Source: Avena insularis
Taxonomy: Eukaryota; Streptophyta; Magnoliopsida; Poales; Poaceae
Length of the DNA stretch: 64,000 bases
Reading direction: 5' to 3'
NCBI GenBank assembly: GCA_023614405.1
Contig: CM042697.1
Span: 302,088,954 to 302,152,953 of the forward strand
The first letter of the stretch is position 1. Each line of letters opens with the position of its first letter. The translations under genes were made by a program, and so were the position numbers. The notes under the pieces were generated by a model that was given only the letters and a program-made list of their open reading frames with translations, was not told the DNA's origin and did not search any database. Positions 45,641 to 57,535 of this stretch are shown here, piece after piece.

Positions 45641-46945
45641 CTCCCCCAAGGGAGATCGACATCGGAATCCCGTTGCAACCAGAAGCAGCCCTGGTCGCAC
45701 TAATCGCTGAGCGGCCGCGACCGTGCCATACCGCCACTGAGAGAGGCACCCTACCCGCGGACGAAACGGAGGCCCGGATGATAGCGCGCCGCTGCAAGTC
45801 CTTCGTCATCATCAACAGCGATCTCCACAAGCACAGCGTGATCGGCGTGTTCCAACGCTGCGTCCAACCCGCTGAAGGACGCAAACTCCTCCAAGATATC
45901 CACTCCGGAGACTGCGGCCACCATGCCGGCGCCCGCTCTCTGGTCGCAAAGGCCATGCGACACGGTTTCTACTGGCTCACCGCTGCAGCGCTTATCGACA
46001 TTGTCGGCGGTGCGTCGGATGCAATCGCCAACCAGACTCACGTGCCGAGCTTGGCGCTCAAGAAAATCCCCATCACCTGGCTGTTCGCCGTATGGGGCAT
46101 CGACATGGTAGGCCCCTTCAAGAAGGCCCCCTCTAGCTTCACCCACCTCCTAGTCACAGTCGACAAATTCACAAAATGGGTAGAGGCCAAGCCAGTCCGC
46201 AAGTGCGACGGGAAGACCGCCACCAAGTTCCTACGCGAGCTCATTTATCGCTACGGGTTCCCAAATAGCATTATCACGGACAACGACACCAACTTCGCCA
46301 AAGGATCCATGGCCGAGTTCTGCGAGGAGCACCACAACCGACTCGACCTCGCCTCAGTCGCTCACCCAGAGTCCAATGGCCAGGCGGAACGCGCCAATCA
46401 GAGCATCCTCCATGGCCTGAAGCCACGGCTACAAGTCCCACTCGAGCGCACCGCCGGGTGCTGGGTCTAGGAACTCTCCTCTATCATCTGCGGCATCCAC
46501 ACCTCCGTCAACAGGTCAACGGGATTCACCCCCTTCTTCATGGTTTACAGTGCCGAGGAAGTCATGCCAACAGACCTCGAGCACGACTCACCAAGGGTGG
46601 TGAACTACACGGAGGCCGCCAACGAGCTCACACGCCAAGACGGAGTCGACCAACTCGACAAAGCACGCGACCTAGCTCGCTCATGCACCGCCATCTACCA
46701 GCAAGGTCTCCGCCGCTACCACAGCCGGCGAGTGCGGACTCGCACTTTCCAGGAAGGCGACCTGGTACTGCGCCTAATCTAGGACAAGAAAGGCATGCAC
46801 AAGCTCTCACCCCCTTGGGAGGGACCATTCGCCATCAGGCAAGTCCTGGGCAACGACGCCTACTACCTCACCGACGTCCGAGGCGACGGAAAACTCGACG
46901 TCAAGCGGCCATGGAATGTAAACCTCCTGCAGAAGTTCTACTCTT
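45641..46945 (+). pseudogene. Integrase of the Tat element
   Basis: The same frame reads on through the N-terminal zinc domain (HSGDCGHHAGARSLVAKAM), but the CxxC pair that should follow is replaced by VGGASDAIA. The catalytic core then shows WGIDMVGPFKKA (first Asp), GFPNSIITDNDTNF (second Asp) and HPESNGQAERANQSIL (Glu). A TAG at 46468-46470 and another at 46780-46782 interrupt the C-terminal part, which reads VMPTDLEHDSPRVVNY, FQEGDLVLRLI and LSPPWEGPFAIRQ before ending at TAG about 46945. The core acids are present but the zinc domain is damaged. No chromodomain follows, as usual for Tat. Confidence 0.85.
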
Positions 46946-47772
46946 AGAACTCCAGACATGTACCCCCTACCCACTATGAAATAAAACAGATTGGTTACCG
47001 CAAAATTGCGTCTACTCTCCATGTCTTGTGCCACTCGCACTCGTAATAACAGCGTTACTCTACTCGCAGAAGTCAACCTTTGGCAAAGCGACCGGCACGG
47101 CCAAGTAGTGCGGTACGAGGGCACTGGGAAAACTCAGGCCTCATAACGTCCACGAAAAATGCTAACCCGGATCCCCATTGGAGTCGCCTAGCTCGACTGG
47201 CTCCCCGAGCCAAGACAACTGCACTCGCTCCCCACAGCGACCAAGTCCTCCGCATCCTCGGCTTAGCGACTCGAACGGCCAAGTACCACGCTCGGGGACT
47301 GACACCCGACCAAAGACGAGCGACTAGGGAAAAACGCCAAGTATGAGAGAGTGCCCAGGACTCGCCATGCGACTGATCTTCCGGATCAGGCAAGAGTGAC
47401 GCGCTTAGTCCTCACCTACTCTGGGCCTGCGACTAGAACGGCCAAGTACCACGCACGGAGACTCGGCAACCCGACCCCGTTCGCGCCCGGGAAAAACGGT
47501 CAAGTAAAGAGCACACCTGGGAGTCGCCATGCGACTGGCTTTCCGAGCCATGGCGAATCGACCCTAACTCACAAACAGTTCAGAAAACATATTAAAACGA
47601 GGTAAACCCCATAAAAAGGGTGGACGCGCTTGGGGACTCGCACAATCAACATACAAAATCGCAAAACGACTGACAAAATAACACGAGCATTCCTTTATAG
47701 CAGCACAATTTGTTTCGCATACAAAGGAAAGTTACATTGTTATTCCATACTAACGCCAAATGGCAAAAAATT
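46946..47772. repeat. Post-integrase non-coding region with imperfect repeats
   Basis: Between pol and the antisense gene there are partly repeated phrases. GCGACTCGAACGGCCAAGTA (47267) recurs as GCGACTAGAACGGCCAAGTA (47429), about 162 bases apart. CGCCATGCGACT phrases occur at about 47363 and 47524. Purine runs such as GCTCGGGGACTG (47301) resemble the element's own polypurine tract. No coding is likely; the short frames are shadows. Confidence 0.6.
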
Positions 47773-50700
47773 CTACTCCACAGGCTTTGACGAAGTCGCG
47801 CCACCATCCCTACGGGTGCGGATAAAGGGCACGTAAGGGTTTGACGGATACGTCGTCAGCTCGCCCGCCATCGCCGCACAGAACGGTTGTTCCACCTTGA
47901 AGTCCCGGTGCTTCGGCTCAGGGTCATTGGGGGCGACAATCGTCGCCTGGTAGGGGATGAGGTCGCCCATCGCCCAAACACGGTCAGAATATACCGCGGC
48001 TCGGTCCGCCAGCTTCAACACCTTGGCAATCTCCATCGAGCCCGTTGACAAAGGGTAACCGCTAGTGACATCGTCGAGGTTGAAGTCATCCAGGAAGTGG
48101 GAGAGCCCAAGGCTGAGCGCCGTCGCTGCTCCACGACGGAAGGCCGACCGTGTCATGAATTCCACAACCGACGGGGCCTTCTCCAGGTAGCGCCATACCT
48201 CGACCAGGTCGTTGGGAATCACTTCCGTGGGTGATATCTCGTGGAGGTACGCATGGAGGCAGGTCGCCGACAACGCGACCGAGTCGACCAGGGTGGTCAC
48301 ACACTGCCGCGCGTCGTACGACTGCGCCTCTTCCGCGTTATCAGTGATCGGGCCTGCAAACACACAAAAAACAGTGAGCAAACATCAAAACCGCAACGCG
48401 GTACGCACAATTGGAAGTCGGCTGAAGGAAGGCTTACCAATCAGCGGGCGGCAGAGGTCCGTGATGAAACGTTGAAGAGAAGAGAAATCATTCTGCAACC
48501 CAGCAACAAGCGTATCAGATACCTTACGTTCTTCAGCGGTAGAAGTGACGGTAGCCTTGGCTCGTCCTTCCGCCGATCTTGCTTCCGCCTTCGCGTCCTT
48601 GAGCTCACGCTCCAGATCGGCGATTTGCTTTTCGGCCTCGCCCAAAGCGGACTAAGCCACCGTCAAGTCACCTACCGGGACAAGGCCTTGGCGAGCTTCC
48701 TTCACCTCAGCCGCACTACTCTCTATTTTCAGAGCAAAACGGTCAACACCATGACAAGTAAGCAACGAGTGCCAAGTAAAGCATATACTAACCCGCAGCC
48801 GCTTGAAGCTCCTCGTTTGTCTCCTGGACGGCGACGAGCTCCTTCTCCACGTGACACTTCGCAGCAAGCCGCTCGGCTGACTCGCGTTGTAAGCCCTGCG
48901 CAACAACCACAGAGTCAAAAACAAACAATTCCTAAGTGCCCACCCGTTGCAATTCAGTGACTAGGCACTCGGGGACTGGACAACGAAATTCCTAAGTGCC
49001 CACCCGCTGAAATTCAGTGACTAGGCACTCGGGGACTGGATCACATAAAAAACATTAAGAATCCAACCACTGAAATTCAGTGGCTAGATCCTCGGGGACT
49101 GGACATACCTGGATAGCAGCACCTAGCATGCCATGAAGTTCCACCGCGTCCACTAACGCGAGCACAACCGGAGTGTGGCCACGACGTTGTTCAACCTCCG
49201 CGTCGGCGGCCCCAGGAAGCTGGCTCGACGACACTGAGGCACTCGCCGTGGCGGCCTTCGCCATGAAGCGAGGGAAAGTCGCCGCAGCGGCCACCGCTCC
49301 AGTCGAGGTCGGCTCGGCCGCATCGGTTGAGCCCGCAAGGACCATACGTTGTGACCCCACATCTTCCATGGCCTTCGAAGCCGCTTCCGCTGTGGTTGGA
49401 GGCTCACTCAGGGCAGCCGCCGGATCGTCAGTGGCCTTTCACCCTTTTGGTGCCTTCGACGGGAGCAATGACCTCGTCGCCCTTCCTCTTCCGCGAGGGA
49501 TCAGCTGGCACCTCTATGGCGACTGGCGGAACCTTGGCCACTAAAGGATGGCCTATCTTCTTAACCCCAGTTATGTGAAACAGCTCTGTCAATGAAGCTC
49601 TCCGATTGAAACACAAGGCAAGCATACGAGTAAAAGATCAAGGAGCACTCACTTGGCGACCGGAAGAAATCGCAGGCCGGTGCAGATGCTGGCCGGTTTT
49701 TCCAGTTCTCGCCCCAGCTTCCGAGTGAGGCCCGTCTCGAACACATTGTGTGCCCAAGACACTGACGGCTTCTTCGAAGATGAAGCCACGGAGGGAGCCT
49801 CCGTGGCAATTGCTATGGGAACCCCCCTTGGCGGCGAGGCCCATGCGGCTGGAGTGGCCCCCAAGATAGTGCCTGGGGCGAACGACGGTGGCAACGACGC
49901 CAGTGGCACTTCGGCCATTATGGCAGCGGCACCAGTCGCCGTGGCTATGTGCGCCGTTGTTTCCTCGGCCGAGCTAGTGGCGTCGGAGCTGCTGCAGACC
50001 GAGGCGGACACGCCGGCTTCACCTTCTTCTTTGGCGGAGCTTGCTTCCTCTTCTTCGATGGCGTGGACTCACGATGTGAGGTGTGCTCAGGGAGCTCGTC
50101 GTCATCATCATCGTGGGCCTCGAGGCTCTTGCTGGCCTCGAGTTCGTGCTGGTGTTGTCCGCGAGTCTTGCGAACCGTGGGGGCAGCAACCTCCATGGGG
50201 TCGCTGTCCTTATCGTCGTCGTTACCGCCTTCGTCGATCTCGGCGTTGCCCTTGTCGGGCGATGACTCGCTCCTGTCCTGGGCGAACGAGCTCGAGTTCT
50301 CGTCGTCTGCGGGTGGAAGCCACCCTTCCACCACTTGAAACAACTGCACCAAAAACAAATGACGTTAGCACGACCACGAATGCACAAATTGCAACTGCGA
50401 GTGCAAAAGGAATAACAGCTTACCATTGGAGCTGGGCACCTTGCGGTATAAGGTGCGACCCCGTCCTTCGCGTCGAGATACACCGCCTAGGTAACCTTCT
50501 TCAGGGCCAGTGTGTAATCGTTGAGTCTCCACTCAACGAGGCAGGATTTCGTCGGGTCGTACTTGCCCGTATACTCGTACATGTAATGGTCACGGCTGGC
50601 CAGGGGCACGATTCGCCGCCCGAGCCAGCATTTGTAAAGATTGATGGTCTGGAGGCCTTTCTTCTTCAAGTTGCGAATGGTTTGCAGCATTTCATCGACA

Positions 50701-51364
50701 ACCATCCGCTGCTCCAGCGGGAGTTTGACAACCTGGAGCCGACGCGGCTCAGGCCGGTCGGCGGAGTACCTTGGAAGCTCCACTTCGTCGCCTGGAGTCG
50801 ACTCGTTGACGTAGAACCAGCTCTTCTTCCACTCGTTTGCCGCTTTGGCAGGCAGCATCAAATCGAAGAATGAGGCCTTCGACTTCGGCTGGAAAGTCAG
50901 GCCGCTCGTGGCTAACATTGGGCCGCCTGTTTCTTCGCGGCTGATCCTCCCGTGGAATAGATCTTGCCACAGGGGGAAGTAGGGCCTGCAGCCCAGATAG
51001 CACTCGCAGAATGCCACGAAAATGGCGAGCTGCTCGATGCTATGCGGACCCAGATCCGATGGCTGGATGTCGTAGTAAGCGCAGAAACGCCTGAAGAAGA
51101 GGGAGGTTGGGAAGCCAAGCCCCGCCTCGGGTGAAGCATGAATTTCCGCCTTCGCGGATCCAGAATTACTTCTCCGTCTGCGGGGATGTGCCATCTCCCG
51201 GCGCAGAGGATCCCCGCGTCCTCGAATGATTTCAGCAGTGCCTTCGTGCACTTGGATCTGCCCCATGGTTCGGTGGGAGGAGCCATCGGCTGGAGGATCG
51301 TGGGATTCAGAACTCTCTGGATCGCTCTGGTCGCTATGCGGAATGAGGAAACAAGGGTGCTCAA
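47773..51364 (-). pseudogene. Antisense multi-exon gene of the Tat element (gypsy-type transposon PF04195-like)
   Basis: On the minus strand I can place six exons: 51364-50424, 50343-49653, 49585-49109, 48895-48793, 48724-48438 and 48354-47773, with GT donors and AG acceptors. Joins 1-2 and 5-6 keep phase. The first exon reads RWHIPADGEVILD, then after a frame slip near 51150 GLGFPTSLFFRRFCAYYDIQ, LAIFVAFCECYLGCRPYFPL and a WFYVNESTP stretch, matching the domain known as 'putative gypsy type transposon' (PF04195). A TAG interrupts it near 50490. Exon 2 is acidic with a nuclear-signal-like SKKRKQAPPKKKVKP. Exon 5 is coiled coil (EAEKQIADLERELKDAKAEA). The last exon is helical with SHFLDDFNLDDV. 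The product's function is unknown; similar antisense ORFs are described in grass Tat elements. It is probably non-functional here. Confidence 0.7.
48903..49108. repeat. Three ~60-bp tandem repeats carrying a PPT-like motif
   Basis: Three units contain AAGTGCCCACCCG (first two), AATTCAGTG.CTAG and CACTCGGGGACTGGA or CCTCGGGGACTGGA, at about 48928, 48988 and 49055. The CTCGGGGACT core equals the element's polypurine tract just before the 3' LTR (51766-51775). They occupy an intron of the antisense gene. Confidence 0.75.
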
Positions 51365-51409
51365 GATCGGAGGAAGTGAGGGAAGCGTTTCCCCCGTTCG
51401 CCCTTCACT

Positions 51410-51423
51410 CTCCTTATATAGCG
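51410..51423 (-). promoter_or_regulatory. TATA box of the antisense gene
   Basis: On the minus strand CGCTATATAAGGAGAG lies about 50 bases upstream of the first ATG (51364) of the antisense gene. It is a strong TATA motif at a sensible distance for a leader of about 20-30 bases. The stretch upstream of it (51424-51765) is otherwise plain sequence without a recognisable element. Confidence 0.5.
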
Positions 51424-51765
51424 GTTGTTACCCGCCCATTACGGGAGCCGTTACTACGCGGTAATCACGCCAATATTACTGTTGGATTATCCAACGGCTA
51501 GTTTGACCAAAACTGGCGGTCCAACATTGTCTACTCGACTCGCTGCCTCCAACGACTCGACGATTCGCCGACCCGGTCACTATGACAGTGACTAATTACT
51601 CGCTGACCCGTTCACCGAGCTGCGATATGATTGGTCGCCGTTATTGCGACTAGAATGACTAGTTCTTTCCTTTGTTCAGGAGTCTACCACCGATTCGACT
51701 AGGCGTTCGCATTGGACCCGCATACTCCGACTGCCAGCAAACTCCTGCGACGAATCAACGACGGC

Positions 51766-51777
51766 CTCGGGGACTAC
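51766..51777 (+). other. Polypurine tract of the Tat element
   Basis: CTCGGGGACTAC immediately precedes the 3' LTR start TGATGGGG at 51778. Its GGGGA core marks the plus-strand primer and fixes the LTR boundary. Confidence 0.6.
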
Positions 51778-52265
51778 TGATGGGGATATGCCTACCGGGG
51801 TATGCCCAGCAGGACGTTTCCTATTGGCCCAAGCCGCCAGCGAGTGGGCCTGCAGGATGGCGACTGGATCAAGACTTGGCGAGGATTCAAGCGACTGGAA
51901 GCTGGAGGCCCAGAAGTATAGTTAGGCCCAGTCGGACTAGGTCAAAGAACCTCCGAATCCTTAACTAATTCGGTTGTAATCTGTAAACCCTAGGGAGGTG
52001 AGCCTATATAAACCTCCCTAGGGTACGCATAGAGGATACGTTCCATCATACACCCAAGCGACTTGCCGCCTAGTCGTCGAGCTCGCCCCCTTGTACTCTC
52101 ACCATAATACAATCTAGCAGGAGTAGGTCTTTACCCTCGGGAAGGCGAACACAGGTAAACCCTTGTGTCTCCTCCTCATCTCATCTCGCTCAAATGGCTG
52201 AGCGCCTTTCCCATGTTCTACTACTGCATTGACAGATCGTGGTCATCCGTGGTCATCCCACGCCG
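51778..52265 (+). repeat. 3' LTR of the Tat element
   Basis: This is the copy of the 5' LTR, starting TGATGGGGATATGCC, with TATA at about 52005 and ending before GATAC (52266-52270), which repeats the 5' flank (40117-40121). Confidence 0.85.
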
Positions 52266-52320
52266 GATACTGTGTTGTTAGTGTGTTTCCCTCTTATCTT
52301 CAGAGTGACCCTGTTTCTTC
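52266..52320 (+). other. Short host-gypsy segment between the Tat and copia insertions
   Basis: These 55 bases of the host element start with the Tat target duplicate GATAC and end with the copia target duplicate TCTTC (52316-52320). They show no coding features. Confidence 0.6.
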
Positions 52321-54205
52321 TGTTGGAAATATGCCCAAGAGGCAATAATAAAGTGGTTATTATCATATCTTCATGCTTATGATAAATGTTTACATAACAT
52401 GCTATAATTGTATTAATCGGAAACATTAATACTTCTGTGATTTGTAAACATAAAAGAGTCCCTAGTAAAGCCTCTTGTTAAACTAGCTTGTTGGTTAATA
52501 TATGATCATGGTTTCCTGATCATGAACATAGAGATGTTATTAACAATAGGGTCATATCATTAGGAGAATGATATGATGGACATACTCCTATAGTTAAGCG
52601 TAGCATAAAGATCAAGTCATTTAATATAGTTCATTTGCTATATGCTTTCTGATACATACTAACCTAATTCCTTCGACCATGAGATCATGTTAATCACCAT
52701 CACCAGAAGGATGCTTTGATGACATTAAACACCAAACCGTAACTGGGTGGCTATAAAGGTGGCATTGAGTGTTCCGAAAGTATGGGTTGAGGCACATGGG
52801 TCAAGAGTGGGATTTGTCCATCCATATGATGGATAGATATACTCTGGGACCTCTCGATGGAATGTCATCCAATTAGCTTGCAAGCATGTGACTGGCTCAC
52901 AAGGGATCACATATCACGAGAACAAGAAAAGAGTACTTATCGGTAACGAGGTTGAACTAGGTATGCAGAGATACCGACGATCAAAACCTCGGATAAGTAA
53001 ACTATCGTGAGACAAAGGGAAATTGGTATCGTATGTAAATGGTTCATTCGATCGCAAAGTAATCGTAGAAATATGTGGGAGCCATATGAATTTCCAGATT
53101 CCTCTATTGGTTATTGATCGGAGAAGTGTCTCGGTCATGTCCGCATAATTCACGAACCGTAGGGAGACACACTTAAGGATTCGATGTTGTTGTGTAGTTA
53201 TGGAATGATGAGTAAGATACCGAATGTTGTTCGGAGTCTTGGATGGGATCCGGGATATCACGAGGACATCCAGAATGGTCCGGAGAATAAGATTCATATA
53301 AGGAAAGTCATGTTTCGGAGTTCGGAAATGATTCTGGTGTTTTCACCAGGAATGTTCTAGAAGGGTCTGGAAGGTCCGGCACTCCGGAGGGGAAGGGCAC
53401 ATAGATGTGTCATGACAATGTGGAATGGTTGCATCATGTACCAGGTCACTTGGCTGGGCAATATGATGAGAGAAATCAAATCCTAGTTTGAAAGTCAAAC
53501 GCCAATTTGAAAAGTCAAATCTGAAGTTTGTTTGGTGGAGGGAGAGTAGGAAACCTACTCAGGGAGGAAGTCCTACTCCCTCCACCCACCATCCAAGGAG
53601 GAGTTAGAGGAGGACTCCTTCCTCCCAACCGGCTCCCTCCCACCTATATAAGGAGGGGTAGGGCTCCCCCCTCTAGACACACCTAAACCCTAGCCCTTGG
53701 CGCCACCACCTCCAAGTGTTGTCGCCGCCTAGGTCTCCTCTTCTAGCTGACTTGGGGCAAACCCTAGTTTTCCCTAGCCGTCGGCCAAGCCCACCCCTTG
53801 GTGCCTCTAAACCCTAGATCGCCAAGGCCCTCTCTCATACTCCACCATACTCGCTCCGGCTTAAGGCGAAGCCCTGCGAGATCTCCCCTCTACTTGAGCA
53901 CGCCCGTCGTCTTTGCCGGAATCGCGAGGAGAGTGCTACAACCTCTATTGCCTGCTGGAACAAGGGAGTGGAAGGTCTTCAACGAGTACCGAATGTGTGA
54001 CCGACTGCGGAAGTGCTGCCGGAACGCAGCGCCGGAAGGATCGTCTACGCGATCTTGAGATCGGAAGTGTACGACTACATCATCCACGAGAATCTGCTCT
54101 CGTTAACTTCTTTGGATCTTCGAGGGTTAGTACTCTATCGACTCGTTGCTGCAATCTAGTAGATATATCTTGGCTTATGTGTGTTCCATGCTATGAACCC
54201 CTATA
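52321..54205 (+). repeat. 5' LTR of the Angela-type copia
   Basis: It starts TGTTGGAAATATGCC and ends GAACCCCTATA at 54205. It lacks about 24 bases present in the 3' LTR near 61020-61045, and has further small differences in the GC-rich leader near 53600-54060. TATATAAGGAGG near 53645-53656 is the promoter TATA. Frames such as 53798-54058 are leader shadows. Confidence 0.85.
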
Positions 54206-54222
54206 TTGGTATCAGAGTCGTG
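54206..54222 (+). other. Primer-binding site of the Angela-type copia
   Basis: TTGGTATCAGAGTCGTG abuts the 5' LTR and is one change from the common TTGGTATCAGAGC initiator tRNA-Met site. Confidence 0.75.
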
Positions 54223-56500
54223 TCTATATGTAGATCTGTTGCACGAGTAGAGCACAATGGTCATTGTGGGCGTTGATGCTTTTGTTGTCGACTGCTTCTT
54301 GTGTACTTTGCATCTTGCGGGATGGTGGGATGAAGCGGCCCGGGCTAACCTTACATGACATCATTCATGAGACTTGCTCCACGCTTGACATGCAACTTGT
54401 ATTGCATAAGTGGCTTTGCGGGTGACTGTTTCTCCCAACATAGTTCAGATTCAATTTACAACGGGTGATTGACAATACTAGTATCAATGTTGTGGTTCAT
54501 GTTCGTAAGTTAGAACGACACTTATTGAAAGCCCCAAACCACGTAAAACATGCAAAGAAAATTAGAGGCGTCTAACTTTGTTTTGCATGGGTGTGCTATG
54601 ATGTGATATGGCCATGATTGTGATTATATATGATGTATGCAATGTTCCTTATTGTAAGTTGGCAACCGGCAGGAGCCATATGGTTGTCTTTTAATTCCGT
54701 TAAGGCCTGCGTGTCTATTCAAAGTAGTTGTAATAGTTGATGCTGGTGGATGACAACCATGAAACAGCATCATTGACCTTGACACCACACCGGTGATGAT
54801 GGAGATCATGTTTGTGCTTGAAGATGGAGATCGGAAGCACAAGAAGAAAGGCCATGTCATATCACATATTATGAATTGCATGTGATGTTAATCCTGTTAT
54901 GCAGCTTGTATTGCTTAGTTCACGACGGTAGCATTATAAGATGATCCCTCAAGCACACAATTTCAAGTTTTAAAGTGTTCATCCTTAGTAAGCACCGTTG
55001 CTAAAGCTCGTTGTTTCGAAGCACCACGTGATGATCGGGTGTGTTAGATTCTGCAAGTGTATACAACGTGAGCAAGCCAGATTTGCTCATGGGGAAGCTA
55101 AGGTTTGATCTTGACGAGCCTAGCATGTACAGACATGGTCTCGGAACACGGATCACCGAAAGGTAAAGCATGAGTCATATAGTAGATATGATGAACATGT
55201 TGATTGTTCGCCATTGGAGCTACATCAACTCTCATGATGATCGGTTTTGATGTGGTCGATTTGGTTCGTGTGATCACTAAAACAATTTGAGGGATATTGT
55301 TTTGAGTGGGAGTTCAACAACAATATGATTAAAAGTTGAACACTATTTATCATAAATTAAATCAAAGTGAATTTGCATAGTTGTTGTAGTCATTGGCATC
55401 AGTTTACCACCTTGCGCTTAGTTATAATTGAGATGATAGAACTATAGAATTATGGTTAGTTACTTTACGAACTGGTATCGTATGGTTTTGAAGTGTTGAT
55501 CTAAAGTTTAAAAGTCCCATTGCAAACTTTCAGTAAGTTTCGATTACTCCGTGAAGTTTAATAGTTGGTATTAAATCAAGAGTAACAATTCTAGTGTTAG
55601 TATATAAGTATCATGTTTATCTCCATGATTCTTGATATTCGAAAGATAGTTTCAATATCAAGGTAATCTAGGAGTTGAAAGAGTTATTTCAAAAACCATC
55701 ATGTATGGAAGATATTGCGATATCTGAAATGATGTTTTGGTTACAACATGATAGAGTATAATATGGCAAAGTTTGTGTTCTCATATTTGATGAGAATTTA
55801 GAAAAGGTTTTGGAGAGCAACATTATACTCGCGATTCACCGTTATAAGTTAAAGTAGCTTGATCATGAATAATTCCATGATAAGGGTGAATATTTGATCA
55901 CTAAAGAATGGAATTTGAAAGAACACCAAACACTTAATGATGGTGATCTACTTCAAAGTGCAAGTCCAAAGACATTGGTATTTAACTATACACGCTTTGG
56001 ACTATGTGTCATATATATGGCTCCACTATTGATGTTGATAGATTCTTTCAAACAGAAAAAGGAAATACTGAAAGAGAATCTTATAAATATATGGCAGAAA
56101 AGAAAAGACTAGAATTGTTCATTTTAGGTATATAGAGGATATACGTGTTATGGCTGTATTCTTTGGTTGTTAAATAATGTGGTTCTTAAGTATGGAATAC
56201 TGAATTTGTTGGTATGAATCATCATACGAAACAACAAGATTGATGAACTATAATGGCCTAAGTTACTATCAAATGAATATGTGATGATGTTCATCGAGAA
56301 CAAATAAAGGGTTATTGTGTTGCTCATTAAACATCAAAGCTTGCCTTCAAGATTTGTATTATCAGGTATTATGAGAACAAAAGGGTTGTTCAAATAATTG
56401 CCGCAATCCATAAAAGATGGATGATTTACAAATCTCGTTGGAGAAATCACATCCATAAAACTAGTGCTAAAAATGTCGAAAGACAAATTGATTGAAAGAT
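54223..56500 (+). pseudogene. Leader and gag region of the Angela-type copia, decayed
   Basis: The first part, to about 55350, is untranslated leader typical of this family: GGGATGAAGCGGC, GCAACCGGCAGGAGCC, ACGGTAGCATTATAAGATGA, then GTGATGATCGGGTGTG. The gag and zinc-knuckle part that should follow cannot be read. The longest frame, 55894-56112 (72 codons), has no clear motif. The assignment is positional. Confidence 0.5.
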
Positions 56501-56529
56501 CACTTAGAAAGTGACATCGCCGTTTAAAT

Positions 56530-57535
56530 TATATTGGAAAGAAAACATGAAGAAACTCCATGTGGATGGAATTTTGGAGCCTTTTGATTTTTGATCAAAT
56601 GACGCTTATGAAACTTTCCTAGAGATAATTAAAACTTTGTTCATAGGCCAAAAGGGAACGAATGACTAGCTTATTGGAAATTGTACATATTGTTGTATGA
56701 AGTCCATTATGTAGTCAAGAGCGATGGATTTCAACTTCATATGTTTTCTCCGAAAATTTGAGTGAATATATGAATATTTACTTAATAAGGATGAAGTATG
56801 AAACATTTGAAAAGTTCAAAGACTTTCAAGATGAAGTGCAAAATCATTGTAACAAGAATATAAATAGTTTATGATAAGATCATAAAGGAAGATATTTGAG
56901 TTACAAGTTTAGCATAATACCTAAGATTTAAGGAATCGTTCCGTGGATTTGCATTTCCCGAAACGCCATAAGAGTATGGAGCGTTCGAGATATGTAATTA
57001 AACCTTGTTTGACATGGTAAGATCAAAGGTGTAATTCATAAAACTGCCATTATATTTTAAAGATTAAAAGCTTTAGAGATTACCATTTTTCCACTGAAAA
57101 GAGCTCCATCATAATCCGTTGAAATGACACCATATAAAGTTATGGTTTGGGATAAAACCCAAGTTGTCCTTTCTTAAACATTGGTGTGCTATGCATAAGA
57201 AAGATGTTTGCAACCAAAGTCGGATGAATCTGTCTTTGTATGTTATTTCGAATAATTGTTAAGTATTCCTCCATAACATCGGAGACAAAAGTGTTTGTCG
57301 CTTAGAACGTCAAGTTTCTTTGAGAAGGAATTTTTCGTGAAAAGATAAGTGGGAGGACAATAGAACTTTGATAAGGTTAAAAGAACTTTAGCTATATGTG
57401 CAAAGATGCGCAGCGCCGAAAAGTGTTCCGGAGGCAGCAACAATGCTCATGGCTCACGTGACTCAAAGGTTGTGGTTATGGAGGTCAAAGTTTCTATTGA
57501 ACCAAGTTGGTCGGGTAAACAATCAAATACCAAGA
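56530..57535 (+). pseudogene. Integrase remnant of the Angela-type copia
   Basis: Across frame slips one can read MKKLHVDGILEPFDF, a damaged spot where the zinc-domain cysteines should be, then QKGTNDLLEIVH (the usual GLVHTDVCGP position). Further on, ETFEKFKDFQDEVQNHCNKN and a degraded SDHKGRYLS stretch (normally SDRGGEY, second catalytic Asp) at about 56800-56900 show copia integrase. Several stops and slips separate these pieces, so no protein is expected. Confidence 0.6.

Larger units (their letters stand above)
40122..52265 (+). mobile_element. Tat/Retand-type gypsy retrotransposon with an antisense gene (12.1 kb)
   Basis: LTRs of ~488 bp begin TGATGGGGATATGCCTAC (40122 and 51778). The element is flanked by GATAC on both sides (40117-40121, 52266-52270). 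After the primer site come gag, protease, RT, RNase H, a second archaeal-type RNase H and integrase on the plus strand. The long 3' region holds a gene on the minus strand that resembles the antisense ORF (PF04195-type, 'putative gypsy type transposon') known in grass Tat-lineage elements such as RIRE2. A second RNase H, lack of a visible chromodomain and the antisense ORF all point to the Tat lineage. Stops and frameshifts make this copy defective. GC content and CGA/GCG-rich codons stand out from the AT-rich host. Confidence 0.85.

Noticed and set aside
49653..50873. 406-codon plus-strand frame opposite the antisense gene
   Set aside because: Low-complexity Ala/Ser/Arg content and no domain. 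The minus strand carries splice sites and the PF04195-like motif, so this is its shadow.
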